Below, in pieces: positions 48,006-57,851 of a stretch of DNA of 64,000 nt. Source of the DNA: Tetranychus cinnabarinus. Taxonomy: Eukaryota > Arthropoda > Arachnida > Trombidiformes > Tetranychidae. The translations under genes and the position numbers were made by a program. Below the pieces are notes generated by a model. The model worked only from the letters and a program-made list of their open reading frames with translations, made no database searches and was not told the DNA's origin. The DNA is taken from the NCBI GenBank assembly GCA_022266195.1, contig WHVY01000001.1:10292001-10356000 (forward strand), written 5' to 3'. Numbering within the stretch: the stretch's first letter is position 1; each line of letters starts with the position of its first letter.

Positions 48006-49860
48006 ATAGCCCAATGTTGGATTTTGGCCCATATTCAGAATACATTGAACTATATGTCAATCGAAAGCTTAGGGTGAGTAGAGTACGTCTTCCTGAAATT
48101 CAAGTCAAGTTAGTTAATATTAATAAGTTATTCAACAAATCCCTTGCGGCCCTATCAAGACCACATCGAACCTAATTTTTCCGATAGAATTTTATACATT
48201 GATTGCAATGATGCTATGCATGTTATTCTTAACCTGCGTCTTTTCGAGATATCGATAACAGTAAAGTATCAAAAGACTATGAACAGAAAATGTCAAACAT
48301 TATCCAACATCCCAGTCAACAACGAAATTGGTCAATCGTAACACTAACTGAGCATTTAACTGAAAGATATTCAAACAAGAAGGTAGTGGCTGGACGCTTT
48401 GCAGTCGATGTAAGGGGAGCTTTCGATAACATATCTAAATCAGCAATTTTGGAAACTATTGAAATATTCAATTTACATGAAAATTACAAACTTATGAAAA
48501 ACCGCGAGACACACAGTAATGACCTACTTTAAAAGGAAAGGATGGGGAGAAGAAAGGAATGGATTTCCCCAGGGTTCGGTACTATATTGCTTCAGCTCTT
48601 GCAATCCAACGCGCTATAATCAATTGAAAGAAATGGACTAACAAACAGCAATATATTCTAACGATATTTCTTTCATAGTAATAGGTCGGGAAATATCTTA
48701 ACAAATCATGCCTAATTTAAATGAAATTTTTAAAAAGATTCGGCTCGAACTGGAACCGTGCAAAACTCAATTCATGATGCTCAAAGGACATAAAAAACGG
48801 TTCAAAAGTTACACTCGATGAGCATCAACTTACTGAAAAAGACAACATCAAAATACTTGGTCACCTATTCGGAAAAAACAATCAAAAAATTCATCATTGA
48901 AACTAAATCAAGTCAAAAATCAAGTTTATTTATGACAATGTAACACTGAATCGAAATAGACTGTCAAAACCTCCGGACAAATAGAAGAAATTTCTAATTT
49001 ATTCACTGGTCTACTCACAAATTTTAGGTTTACCGAAATAGAAATTGCAAGACTTGACTGTGAAAACATACAGAGAACTAGCTTTCAAAAAGAATATCAA
49101 GAAGTTTTCATTTCAATCAAAAAGACATGGCACCAGAATCTTTCATTAGCAAACATTACATCTCTCGCAATCGCAAAAATTGAACCTCCATGGGAATTTA
49201 TATTGAGAATAATAACTAAACAAGCAGAAAAAAGCGAAGCAACAAAAACAAAGCTCTTAAGTTTTGTTAATCAAAATCAAAACGCTACCACACAAAAAGC
49301 ACAAGAACAAGATATAACATCAATCAAAAAACAATTAGCTGAAATAAGCTCAAAGTGGATAGATGAATACAGCAATGGCTTGAACTGGGTTGATTGAACC
49401 GATCGGAAATCTTTTCAACCGTCAATAAGTTTGGACGAAGATATATGAGTAGCTGGAAAGTCCTAAGTTTTATGGCTGGTTCATATTATTACCTCAGTTA
49501 AGATGAAAATGGAGATAAAGAAGAATGCTGGGGCAAAAATGAATTGCAAACACCAAGTCATTGGATATTGTCATGTCCAATTACGGGGGAAATAAGACTG
49601 AGAAATTTTGGAAAACAATTACTGTCAAAAAGGACCGGCAAACAGCTAATCAAAAAACAAGGAAAAGAAGCCAAACCACTAGCAAGGTACATGTTGAATG
49701 TAATGACATTGATAAAGTAAAAAAGATAAAATCTAGGGTAATGAGAAAGAAGACGTTTCATACTCTCAAAAAACGATCTGGATAGAAGAAAATCTTCAAT
49801 AGAAGGAGATATTTTAAATACACACCAAAACATGGAGACCGCTGCAATTGTCAGGAAGAG
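48000..49860 (+). mobile_element. Degenerate non-LTR retrotransposon (LINE) remnant
   Basis: Successive frames carry recognisable reverse-transcriptase pieces in the right order: NINKLFNKSL (48116-48150); FAVDVRGAFDNISKSAILE (about 48400-48450), matching the DVKGAFDN motif; GFPQGSVLY (about 48559-48585), matching GCPQGSVLSP; IYSNDISFIVIG (about 48650-48690), a decayed YADD box; and KILGHLF near 48850. Near 49545-49620 a frame reads LQTPSHWILSCPITGEIRLR, like the C-terminal His/Cys segment of R1/Loa-type elements. Many stops and frameshifts mean it is dead. It separates RpS12-flank fragments. Confidence 0.8.
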
Positions 49861-50189
49861 CCATAGTCAATAAGACATTTTGAGGTAACCAACCTGACAT
49901 CAATTTGTGTCTTCATCCCAAAAAAGACCTGGTAACAGTGCAATCTATGAAGCTAAAGTAAACGTTTCATTGACTTGTACAATACAAAAATCTCCATTAA
50001 CTTTCAACTTAACCAAACTAACCCAACTAAACTTGAAATGTAAACTTCAAACAAAATATTGAAAACTGCTAAAAACTTTATAAATGTTGCATTGATGTTC
50101 GCACCAACACGTGTTGGAAATGCCTTTACTTGAGGCGAAATCCATGTATCTTGTTTACTTGTAAACATTAATCATAAATATATAATAGT

Positions 50190-50325
50190 CAAGGGCAACG
50201 CTGAATACTGTTTTCTGCATTTAACGTCTCATCGTTAATTAGCTTTTTTGCATCATTTGACAAATGCATATTTTTGGATTCCGAAATAACAATAAATCTG
50301 CTTCTTCTGATATTGTATTGAACGT
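50190..50325 (-). repeat. Duplicated 3' flank of RpS12 (second, short fragment)
   Basis: Shares CAAGGGCAACGCTGAATACT-like sequence with 47787 and the GGATTCCGAAATAACAATAAA core with the other copies. It diverges after TGTATTGAACG. Confidence 0.75.
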
Positions 50326-50852
50326 ATTGATCTTTATTGTATGGATGTATATCGATATTATCGTTAAATCGATTTATTACAGTCAATGCTGCAAAAAAGA
50401 GCCAAAAAATCAAAAAACTAAGACTTAACTTGGTCAAATAAATGTATTTACAGTAGGTGTAAGTGATACAAAAAACAGACGTTTCTCAGCGTTTCCTTCA
50501 GCACGATATATCATTGAAATCATCGATATGAAATCAACTTGAAATTATCGATAAAAATCGAAGAAGTTGATAGATCGCAGTGCGATCATCGCACAACTTA
50601 AAGTCATTCTGAATATATAAATAAACAAGGGCCTCATGCTTTTTAAGCTCCCCAGTTTTGTAATTTTTCAGTGATTTTATAATACATATGTATATGTATA
50701 TATTTTCACATAGTTGAAATATTTGAATTTGTGAAGTAATAGTAAATCTATTGGTGTGTAGTAATAAAAGTTTAAACTCAACTTTCGAATAGTAAATTGT
50801 GTTTGAAATTTTGAATCTTCACCCCCACTGTTTCTGCTATTGTTTTTCCAAC

Positions 50853-51101
50853 ATGGACACAGAGTTGAACATAGCAACCGAACTGGTTACGCTGATCAAA
50901 AGTGACCAAGATATGATCACATCGATAAGCAGAATGGCTCTACCAAAAAGCGTCAAGGCTAAAGCTAAAATTATAACAAAGCTCAACGAAATGCTCGAAA
51001 AGTTGGAAAGCGATAAAAATATCGAAAGGAATGAAAAATGCCGGCAAGCAGAAAGAGGATGTATCTGTGTTAAGAAGCTCTTGGAGATTAGAGAAGGCTA
51101 A
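50853..51101 (+). CDS. Small helical protein of unknown function
   Basis: An 82-aa frame starting MDTELNIATELVTLIKSDQD; mostly charged, Leu/Ile-spaced helix with a coiled-coil-like centre (KIITKLNEMLEKLESDKN) and three cysteines toward the end. Composition is protein-like, unlike neighbouring AT-rich frames. A TATA-like run lies about 160-180 bp upstream (50685-50705). It sits between two RpS12-flank fragments and has no counterpart in the other duplicated copies, so it was inserted or captured. It could be an independent small gene or part of a mobile element. Not recognised. Confidence 0.4.
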   Translation: MDTELNIATELVTLIKSDQDMITSISRMALPKSVKAKAKIITKLNEMLEKLESDKNIERNEKCRQAERGCICVKKLLEIREG

Positions 51102-51129
51102 AAAGGCCATCTGTTAGGTTGCTGAGTTG

Positions 51130-51324
51130 TTCATTTAACGTCTCAGTGTTAATTAATATCTTTTTTGTATCATTTAACAAATAAATATTTTTGGATTCCG
51201 AAATAACAATAAATTTGCTTCGTCTATAATTGTATTGAACAGCTTTATTTGAACCTCGATTCTGAATACATAGGTGTTTGGGAAACACGTGTTCATTAAA
51301 TGAAGAATCTTTATTCTAATAAAT
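51130..51324 (-). repeat. Duplicated 3' flank of RpS12 (third fragment)
   Basis: Continuous with the RpS12 pseudogene at 51325-51505. Same order as the native flank at 53735-53919. Confidence 0.8.
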
Positions 51325-51505
51325 TTAAAGAGCTTGTCTTGTTTTCAATATTCATTAATATCTTGTGCCGGAGTTTCCTTTCCATAATCTTTATCCACAA
51401 CACATTTACAGCCGACGACTCTTTTGCTTTACCGTCATGGGTTTCCTTCATCACTTGGTTCATCACAAGCTGTTGCTAAAACCCATGAGCTTGGATTCTT
51501 CAAAA
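51325..51505 (-). pseudogene. Truncated RpS12 pseudogene
   Basis: Matches exon 2 of intact RpS12 (53920-54193), including the stop, but lacks about 100 nt in the middle. It ends in what was RpS12 intron 1 (TTCTTCAAAAAAATCG against TTCATGAAAAAAAAC), where the sequence switches into transporter exon 2. No start or exon 1. This is the breakpoint side of the tandem duplication. Confidence 0.85.
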
Positions 51506-52251
51506 AAATCGAAAAAAAACCTCCGTCAGCCAATACTTTTATTGGTGCCTTCCTCATAGCCTCATCAGTAGCAATGACTGGTAAGCCCAATAAGTACAAT
51601 AATATATTTTTATCAATAATAATCATTAACCAACCTGTAAACAAAAGTATCAGTCTGATGATAAGAAATCGTTTCAGTATTGATGATTCAGTTACATTGC
51701 AAGTTGAAATGGATGTTTGAATAAATGTTAGTTCTGATTAATTTAACTCGAAGGCCAAGGCTACAATTGTTAGTTTAGATTTGTTGACTTTTCTGTGAAT
51801 ACTAATTAGTATATATTTTTCACTCATAACGATACATTTGTTTGGTGTAAATAGCATGATTGCACTAATTAATTTATCCTGAAATCTAACGGACCATTGA
51901 GGGAAAATTGACTATTTTTTGTGAAAAAATGAATTCCATTTGTTAGTGTTTTCTTGTACTCTACAGTTATCACTTCAATGATCAATAGTTAGAACACCAT
52001 TGAATCGGTTTCAAGTCTGTTCAAACCAAATCCTATTTGGTAATAGTGATGATAATATTCTTGAATCAGTATTGACTTTTGCATCCATGGCGTGAAAGGA
52101 AATCAAAGAATCACTTTTTCAATCACTTATTTCGCCATATTGTCCCCCACCCAAAACTAACATATCAACCAAATCAACTTCATCACTTTTTAAAGAGACT
52201 TTTCTCAAAAAAATTGTCCAACACTTTTATCCATTACATTTTCAATGAATT

Positions 52252-52322
52252 TTATACAGCCGCGAAAGAAAAGTTTGACATAGTTACCACTAACTTCATG
52301 CTTTTCTTTCGCGGCTGTATAA
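52252..52322. repeat. 71-bp perfect hairpin
   Basis: Arms 52252-52273 and 52301-52322 are exact 22-bp inverted copies (TTATACAGCCGCGAAAGAAA plus AG) around a 27-nt loop. It lies in a segment (about 52109-52500) absent from the equivalent transporter intron at 46900, so it arrived with an insertion. A very short MITE is likely. Confidence 0.85.
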
Positions 52323-52559
52323 GATTTTCCATCACCCGAATCCACCAAATTATTCACCTCTTTTTGGATATGATAGTTATGATATGATGAGCCGTGAATG
52401 TGTTGGATTTGGGTGCTGAACAATATGGTGGACAATACGGTGAAAAGACGGTAAAAAATAGTGGATAAAAGTGGTGGACGTGGTGGAAAAAAGCCGGTCC
52501 ACTAAGTATTAATAAAACAATGATATTACCAAATTGGTAATACCAATTAATATTAAATA

Positions 52560-52830
52560 CAGTAGGTGTTAGGGTTAAGTCAACAAAATAGGGTCAGAGT
52601 TAAGTTAATTTTTAAGTGCCGCCACCTCGATTATATTATAATATTTAGTTTTCAGAACCCTAAACAATAGGAAAATGGAAAAAATTAAGTTCAATCTTAA
52701 CGGTACTTTTATTTCTTGTTGAGGGCGACTATGGAAAAATCTCGACTTTTATTAACTAAAGCCTTAAAAGCTGTCGCGGTTGGCCGGTCCATGCAAGTAA
52801 AATCTGTTAACTAAAGTCTAATAACTACTG
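52560..52830. mobile_element. 271-bp TA-flanked MITE (Tc1/mariner-like) with visible empty site
   Basis: The ends CAGTAGGTGTTAG and CTAATAACTACTG are imperfect inverted repeats with CAGT termini, each flanked by TA (52558-52559 and 52831-52832). The homologous intron of the intact transporter reads AATATTAAATATTCAATCTT across the same point (about 46960), showing the uninserted site with one TA. No coding capacity. A matching start (CAGTAGGTGTAAG) occurs at 50450. Confidence 0.85.
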
Positions 52831-53635
52831 TATTCAATCTTTTTCTTACCGAATCAATTTTAATCTTTCTATTGGAATTGAAAAGATGCAATTAACTGTG
52901 ACGATGAAGTGGGTGGTTTTAGGCGATAATTGGGTTAACGGATTTATTAACTTTTAACTTTAACCTGTGGAAGAGGAGAAAGAAAAGGTTATTAAATTGT
53001 TCTTGAAAAAAGCAAAACAAAGAATATGAATGATTGAGGTTTTGAAGTTAAATTTCATGTTTTATACACAATTATACCATATCTTTATCATTAAACAAAC
53101 ATAGAAACATTTAAACTAAAAGATGACTTCAATGAACGTTAGTTACTGCTGAATACAGAAACCTGCCAGTAATTTTCAATGGTCCCTATTGAAAAAGATA
53201 AGATTTTATTTGGATTTCACCTAACTCTAGTTCGATTTTTTAGTCATTAATTAACTTAATTTTCTTTTGTTAAATATCAATTAAAAAACTCGCAAAATCA
53301 ACTCAAAGAAACATTTTAGCTTGAATTTGCTCCATTAAGGAAAATTGAAAATTATGAATTATGCTGATCAACGAACAGTATAAATAATCTACTTCAAGCG
53401 AGTCCAAATCACTGACAGGTCTCTGAATAATGAATATTATCATTCATGTGATTCACTGTTTGATCAAGTGGACAGTAAACTCAGAGGCAAACAGCAACAC
53501 AATCGGTAGCCGGTAAATGCATACCTTACAGTAAGGAAGAGATGTGATTGGAATCAGTTAACACCATTTTAAATAAAGTCAAGTATGGCAAAAAAAGTTA
53601 ATCGAAGTCTAATCCATTGGAATTGACAAAAATTT

Positions 53636-53708
53636 CACCCGTGCGGGGATTCGAACCCCGGACCTTTGGATTAGAAGTCCAACACGCTATCCACTGCGCT
53701 ACACGGGC
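53636..53708 (-). tRNA. tRNA-Arg (TCT), copy 2
   Basis: 73 nt, anticodon TCT, intact A and B boxes, T5 terminator. Acceptor stem GCCCGTG/CACGGGT is fully paired (one G-U). It lies 0.2 kb from the RpS12 end, mirroring copy 1 relative to its RpS12 fragment. Confidence 0.96.
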
Positions 53709-53919
53709 CGATTTCCAGAAAAGTATTGATTTAACGTCTCATCGCTAATTAGCTTTTTTTAGTATCATCTGACAAATAAATGGTTTTGAATCCCGAAATA
53801 ACAATAAATCTTCTTCATCTGTAATTGTATTGAACGGCTTTATTTTAACCTCGATTCTGAATACATAGGTGTTTGGGAAACACGTGTTCATTAAATGAAG
53901 AATCTTTAATCTAATAAAT

Positions 53920-54407
53920 TTAAAGAGCTTGTCTTGTTTTTAAATATTCATTAATAATATCTTGTGCCGGCGTTTCCTTTCCGTAATCTTTAATCACAAC
54001 ACATTTACAGCCGACGACTTTCCTTGCTTTACCATCCTTGTCGATTTTACATAAACCGGCCCATTCTCCTAATTTTTTGTTATCGTCCAATTTGATCAAC
54101 GAAATTTGGTGCTCCTTACACAAGGCTTCGACCAATTTAATGTAACTTGGTTCATCACAATCTGTAGCTAAAACACATAAATGAGCTTGTCTCCTAGATT
54201 CATGAAAAAAAACAGACAACGTGAACGTTAATAACCATGTGATGGTAAATAATACTAGTGTATCGGAGTATATGTACAATAAAGATCAACTTACTTATCT
54301 AATGCTTTAGCAGCTTCATGTAAACCTCTAGCAAGACCATTATTAATCAATGAAGTTTTCAACACTTGTTGGAGAGCGGAATGGACATCATTTGCAGGAT
54401 CAGCCAT
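53920..54407 (-). CDS. RpS12: Small-subunit ribosomal protein eS12
   Basis: Two exons: 54295..54407 and 53920..54193; the 387 nt code for 128 aa, joined AA|G (Lys) across a 101-nt intron. The protein starts MADPANDVHSALQQVLKTSL, continues NNGLARGLHEAAKALDKRQAHLCVLATDC, and keeps the eS12 signatures LVEALCKEHQISLIKLDD, LGEWAGLCKID and VVGCKCVVIKDYGKE. It belongs to the cytosolic 40S subunit (beak region). Length is close to the usual 130-ish residues. This is the only intact copy; a truncated one lies at 51325-51505. The stop is followed by the flank found in fragments elsewhere in the mosaic. Confidence 0.96.
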
Positions 54408-55550
54408 TTTATAAATTAATTGATTACTTTAGGATTGGAGCACTAGACGATTCAATAATAACAATGAAATTGAAATATTTCCTTATCGTTAAGGTTTTCC
54501 AAATTTATCCAGACCACATTAATGTTTCCAAACACAATCTTATAAAATTGAAGTTATCTTCCGTTTCCGAGACGTAACCAGGGTGACACTCGCGCTCCCT
54601 CTCGTTAAAGTATCACCGCACAATTTGAAATTCATTTTCATTGAGTTTCATATAAAATCTATTAAATGAGTGTTAAGCTTTTAATTTAATTGACAAAAAC
54701 ATAATGTAAGAATCAAATAAAATATAAATTTTCGTAAATTGATAAACTGTAATTATTTCATTAAAAAACTTGAATCTACCTTTCAAAGTCCATTATGATT
54801 TTGTCTGCCTGATCAGCTGTCGAGAAGTCAATCGTTGTTTTTATTGTTTATGATTGATTGTTGCTGTTGAGTAAAACCACCGATTCAAAAGCCTTCACAA
54901 TTGTAATTTAATCCAAGTAAAGATATGAACACAATCATCGAAATTCAATTCCCATTTCAACAAATGAAGTTTTTGAAGGGAAATGCTATGTTCCAATACT
55001 AGATGGCAATAGCTCTATATGTCAAAACGTTAAACTATAATAATAAAGCCTTGAAAATTTAGGCCCAGTTTCTCACTAATTTTTTTGCTTTCACCAATAA
55101 CATGGGATTTGACTTCTTGTGTTCATCCATTAATTGTTAATTTATTATTTTTCATCTTAACCATCAGTCTACTATTTCATCTTTTGATTATTTATCATAA
55201 ATTCAATTGATATTTCCCTCTTTATTTATAATATTTGGTATGTTATTTTCATCTCACTTTCTTTTCCCTTTTTTTCCTCTGTCTATTTCTCTGTCTCTTT
55301 GGTCACTTTCCTATCTTGGCTTCTTTTTTTCCTTTTGTTCAAAAGTGCGCACATTTTGTTGCGCATCCTTTGAATAATATAGAATCGATTCTTGGGTAAA
55401 TCTCAAATGAAAACAAATCAAATGTGACCAATTGTCAAATTTTATTTACTCTCTTTTTCTCTTTCTTTCCCTTGACTAATTGCACTTTTTTTCGTTTATT
55501 TACTTTTTTCTGACTAATAGTTGATTCCACTATAGCTCTTATCTGAACCG
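54408..55550. promoter_or_regulatory. Divergent upstream region of RpS12 and the MIER-like gene
   Basis: 1.1 kb between two divergent starts. A GC-richer patch (about 54560-54612, GTTTCCGAGACGTAACCAGG and CGCGCTCCCTCTCG) stands out and is a likely RpS12 promoter. No TATA box is obvious, as is common for housekeeping genes. No other gene seen. Confidence 0.4.
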
Positions 55551-57693
55551 ATGAACGCTAATGTTGATGGAATGAATAAGCCTTCGCCCACAGCCAGTGT
55601 TAATACTCCATCCGGTGAGTAAATTTAAGTCAATAAATCTTGAGCTAATCTAATCTTATCTTTGTTTTTGACTATTTTTCTTATAGCCCATGACAGTGAT
55701 CAAGACTTTGATCCGTCAGCGGAGATGTTAATAAATGATTTCGACGATGAACATACACTTGAAGAAGAGGAAGCAAATGATGATTGCAGTAATATAACGA
55801 ATGAAATTATGGATCTAAAGAAAGTGAGTTCGATCAAGATCAAAAGTTTTTTGAATATAGATTTTTTTATTTATTTCTCTGCTTTATAGGAAGGAGAAAT
55901 GCCAATCGAACAACTTCTCGCTCTCTATGGGTATGAGCAATCTGGTAATAAAGCGGATAAACCTGAACAACCAGAATCATCAAATCATGGGGAAGGTACT
56001 AATGATGGAGGTAATAAAAATAATTGTAGCTACTCTGAAGAAACAGCAGCAAATGCTAGTCAAGAAACTCAAGTGAATACATCTTCAACTACGGCTGTGC
56101 CTACTTTGACTACAAATACCCGTTCTTCGAGGCACCTAGAAGAATTATCCTCTCAATGGACTCTTCCAGCTTCCGCGGCTCCCCTACCAAATACTAATTT
56201 ATTAATTGATCGTGACGAATCTGATATGGAAGATGACGATGATGAGGAGGACGATGAAGAAGAAGAAAATGATGAGAACGATGAAGAGGATGAAGGAGGG
56301 GATGACTGGAGGAGAACCATTCAAGTTGGTTCAGATTATCAAGCAGTTATACCTGACGGTTTAAATGGATATGGTAATGTACCACCATACGAGAATGAGG
56401 ATAAACTTCTGTGGGATGCATCAGTTCTACCTGAAGAAGTTGTGGTTAATTTTTTGAGACAAATTTCTCAGATAGATGTGATTGAAAACACCGATACTTT
56501 AGGTACACCAGGAGGTACTAATGGTAGTGGTGACAATCCTGAGTCTACAACATCTACAACGGTTCAGCCATTAAAAGAAACGACCAACTTACCACATACT
56601 AGTAATATAAGAGACGATGAAATCGCGCTTTATCTACTTCATCAATGTGGTCACAATGTTGAGGAAGCTTTACGAAGAAAAAAAATACAGCAGAATAGCC
56701 CATTTGAAACTATGAGCTCATGGTCAGAAGAAGAGTGTATAAATTTTGAAGATGGAATAAGATTATATGGGAAAGATTTTCACCAAATTCAGAAAAATAA
56801 GGTGAGTGAATATTCTGATATAATCTAGATCTTTTTGTATTTTAAAATCCCTTGGAATGAATCCACAGGAACTTTTAAATAGGAATTCGAGCTTAATATT
56901 GATATTTCGAAATAAATAAATAACTTTTTTCCACCTCAAAACAACTTGCTTACAGTTTTCTAATCGTGAAGTAATTACCTAATTTTTGATTTGTTTCAAT
57001 CTAATTAATTTAGGTACCAACAAGATCGGTCGGAGAACTGGTACAATTTTATTATCTATGGAAGAAAACTGAAAGGCATGACATGTACGCAAGTAAATGG
57101 CGGGTTGAAAAGAAAAAATACTCACTTCATCCTGGTACAACGTAAGTTTATCGAATGAAAAAGGGTCTTAAAAAATCTTTTTAAGTAATAATTGCCATTC
57201 TCTGATTTTTTAATCAAGTGACTATATGGATCGATTCATTGATGAACAAGAAAATTTGGCCCTTCAGGCTCATTCCATGTCTACATCCAATTACACCAGA
57301 CAACAATCCCATGGGTCATACTCCATCATTCATTATAATTATAACACATCATCTAGTGGAAGCGCAAGCGGTCAACAACCATCTAATGTTCCATCAAGGG
57401 AAAATGTCTCTGATAATATTTCTGATCCTTCTACATCTCAATCGAATGGAGCAGGATTGATTACAGGAAAATCATCCAATTCAGTATCATCAAATATAAC
57501 ACTTTCAAATGGACCTGAAACTGTAAATCGCAATGTTGCTGTGTCTACCACTACCAACGATTCTTTAACCAGCGGGGTATCCCGTGAAAATGTACAAATC
57601 AATTCTAGCAATACCAATCCATCCAAGACAACATCCACTTCAGATTTATTCTCACCTCTTTCAAAAATAAGAATGAATATTGTGGATAGATAA
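55551..57693 (+). CDS. MIER1: MIER1-like ELM2/SANT transcriptional corepressor
   Basis: Five exons: 55551..55614, 55687..55823, 55890..56801, 57014..57141, 57219..57693; the 1716 nt code for 571 aa with consistent phases. Landmarks: DFDPSAEML and DFDDEHTLEEEE (exon 2), GEMPIEQLLALYGY (start of exon 3), a long acidic tract at about 176-207, an ELM2 domain from about 207 (WRRTIQVGSDYQAVIPDG) and a SANT domain at about 343-392 (WSEEECINFEDGIRLYGKDF, then TRSVGELVQFYYLWKK). A low-complexity Ser/Asn/Thr tail follows. MIER proteins recruit HDAC1/2 through ELM2-SANT and act in the nucleus. All these blocks match the family in order. It converges on the Pelle gene (ends 158 bp apart). Confidence 0.95.
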
Positions 57694-57851
57694 ATATATT
57701 TGGTAAATAAAATCCTTATTCCAACTGTTATATAATTTAAAATCGATTGTCCATTTCCATCTTTTGACTCAAAAGTTACATGTTCTGATTGAAGCAGACT
57801 CCTGTATACATTTTACCATCCAATTTTCATTTAAAATAAATTTAGAAAGTC

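Larger units (their letters stand above)
51518..53547 (+). pseudogene. Truncated SLC35G-like pseudogene (exon 2 end and exon 3 end)
   Basis: 51518-51580 copies the last 63 nt of transporter exon 2 (SANTFIGAFLIASSVAMT), followed by a near-identical start of intron 2 to about 52108. After insertions, 53463-53547 copies the second half of exon 3 with a one-base deletion (GGCAAACAGC for GGCAAACCAGC) that breaks the frame. Exon 1, most of exon 2 and half of exon 3 are missing. A 98-codon chimeric frame (51424..51720) crosses the duplication joint but is not expected to be functional. Confidence 0.88.
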
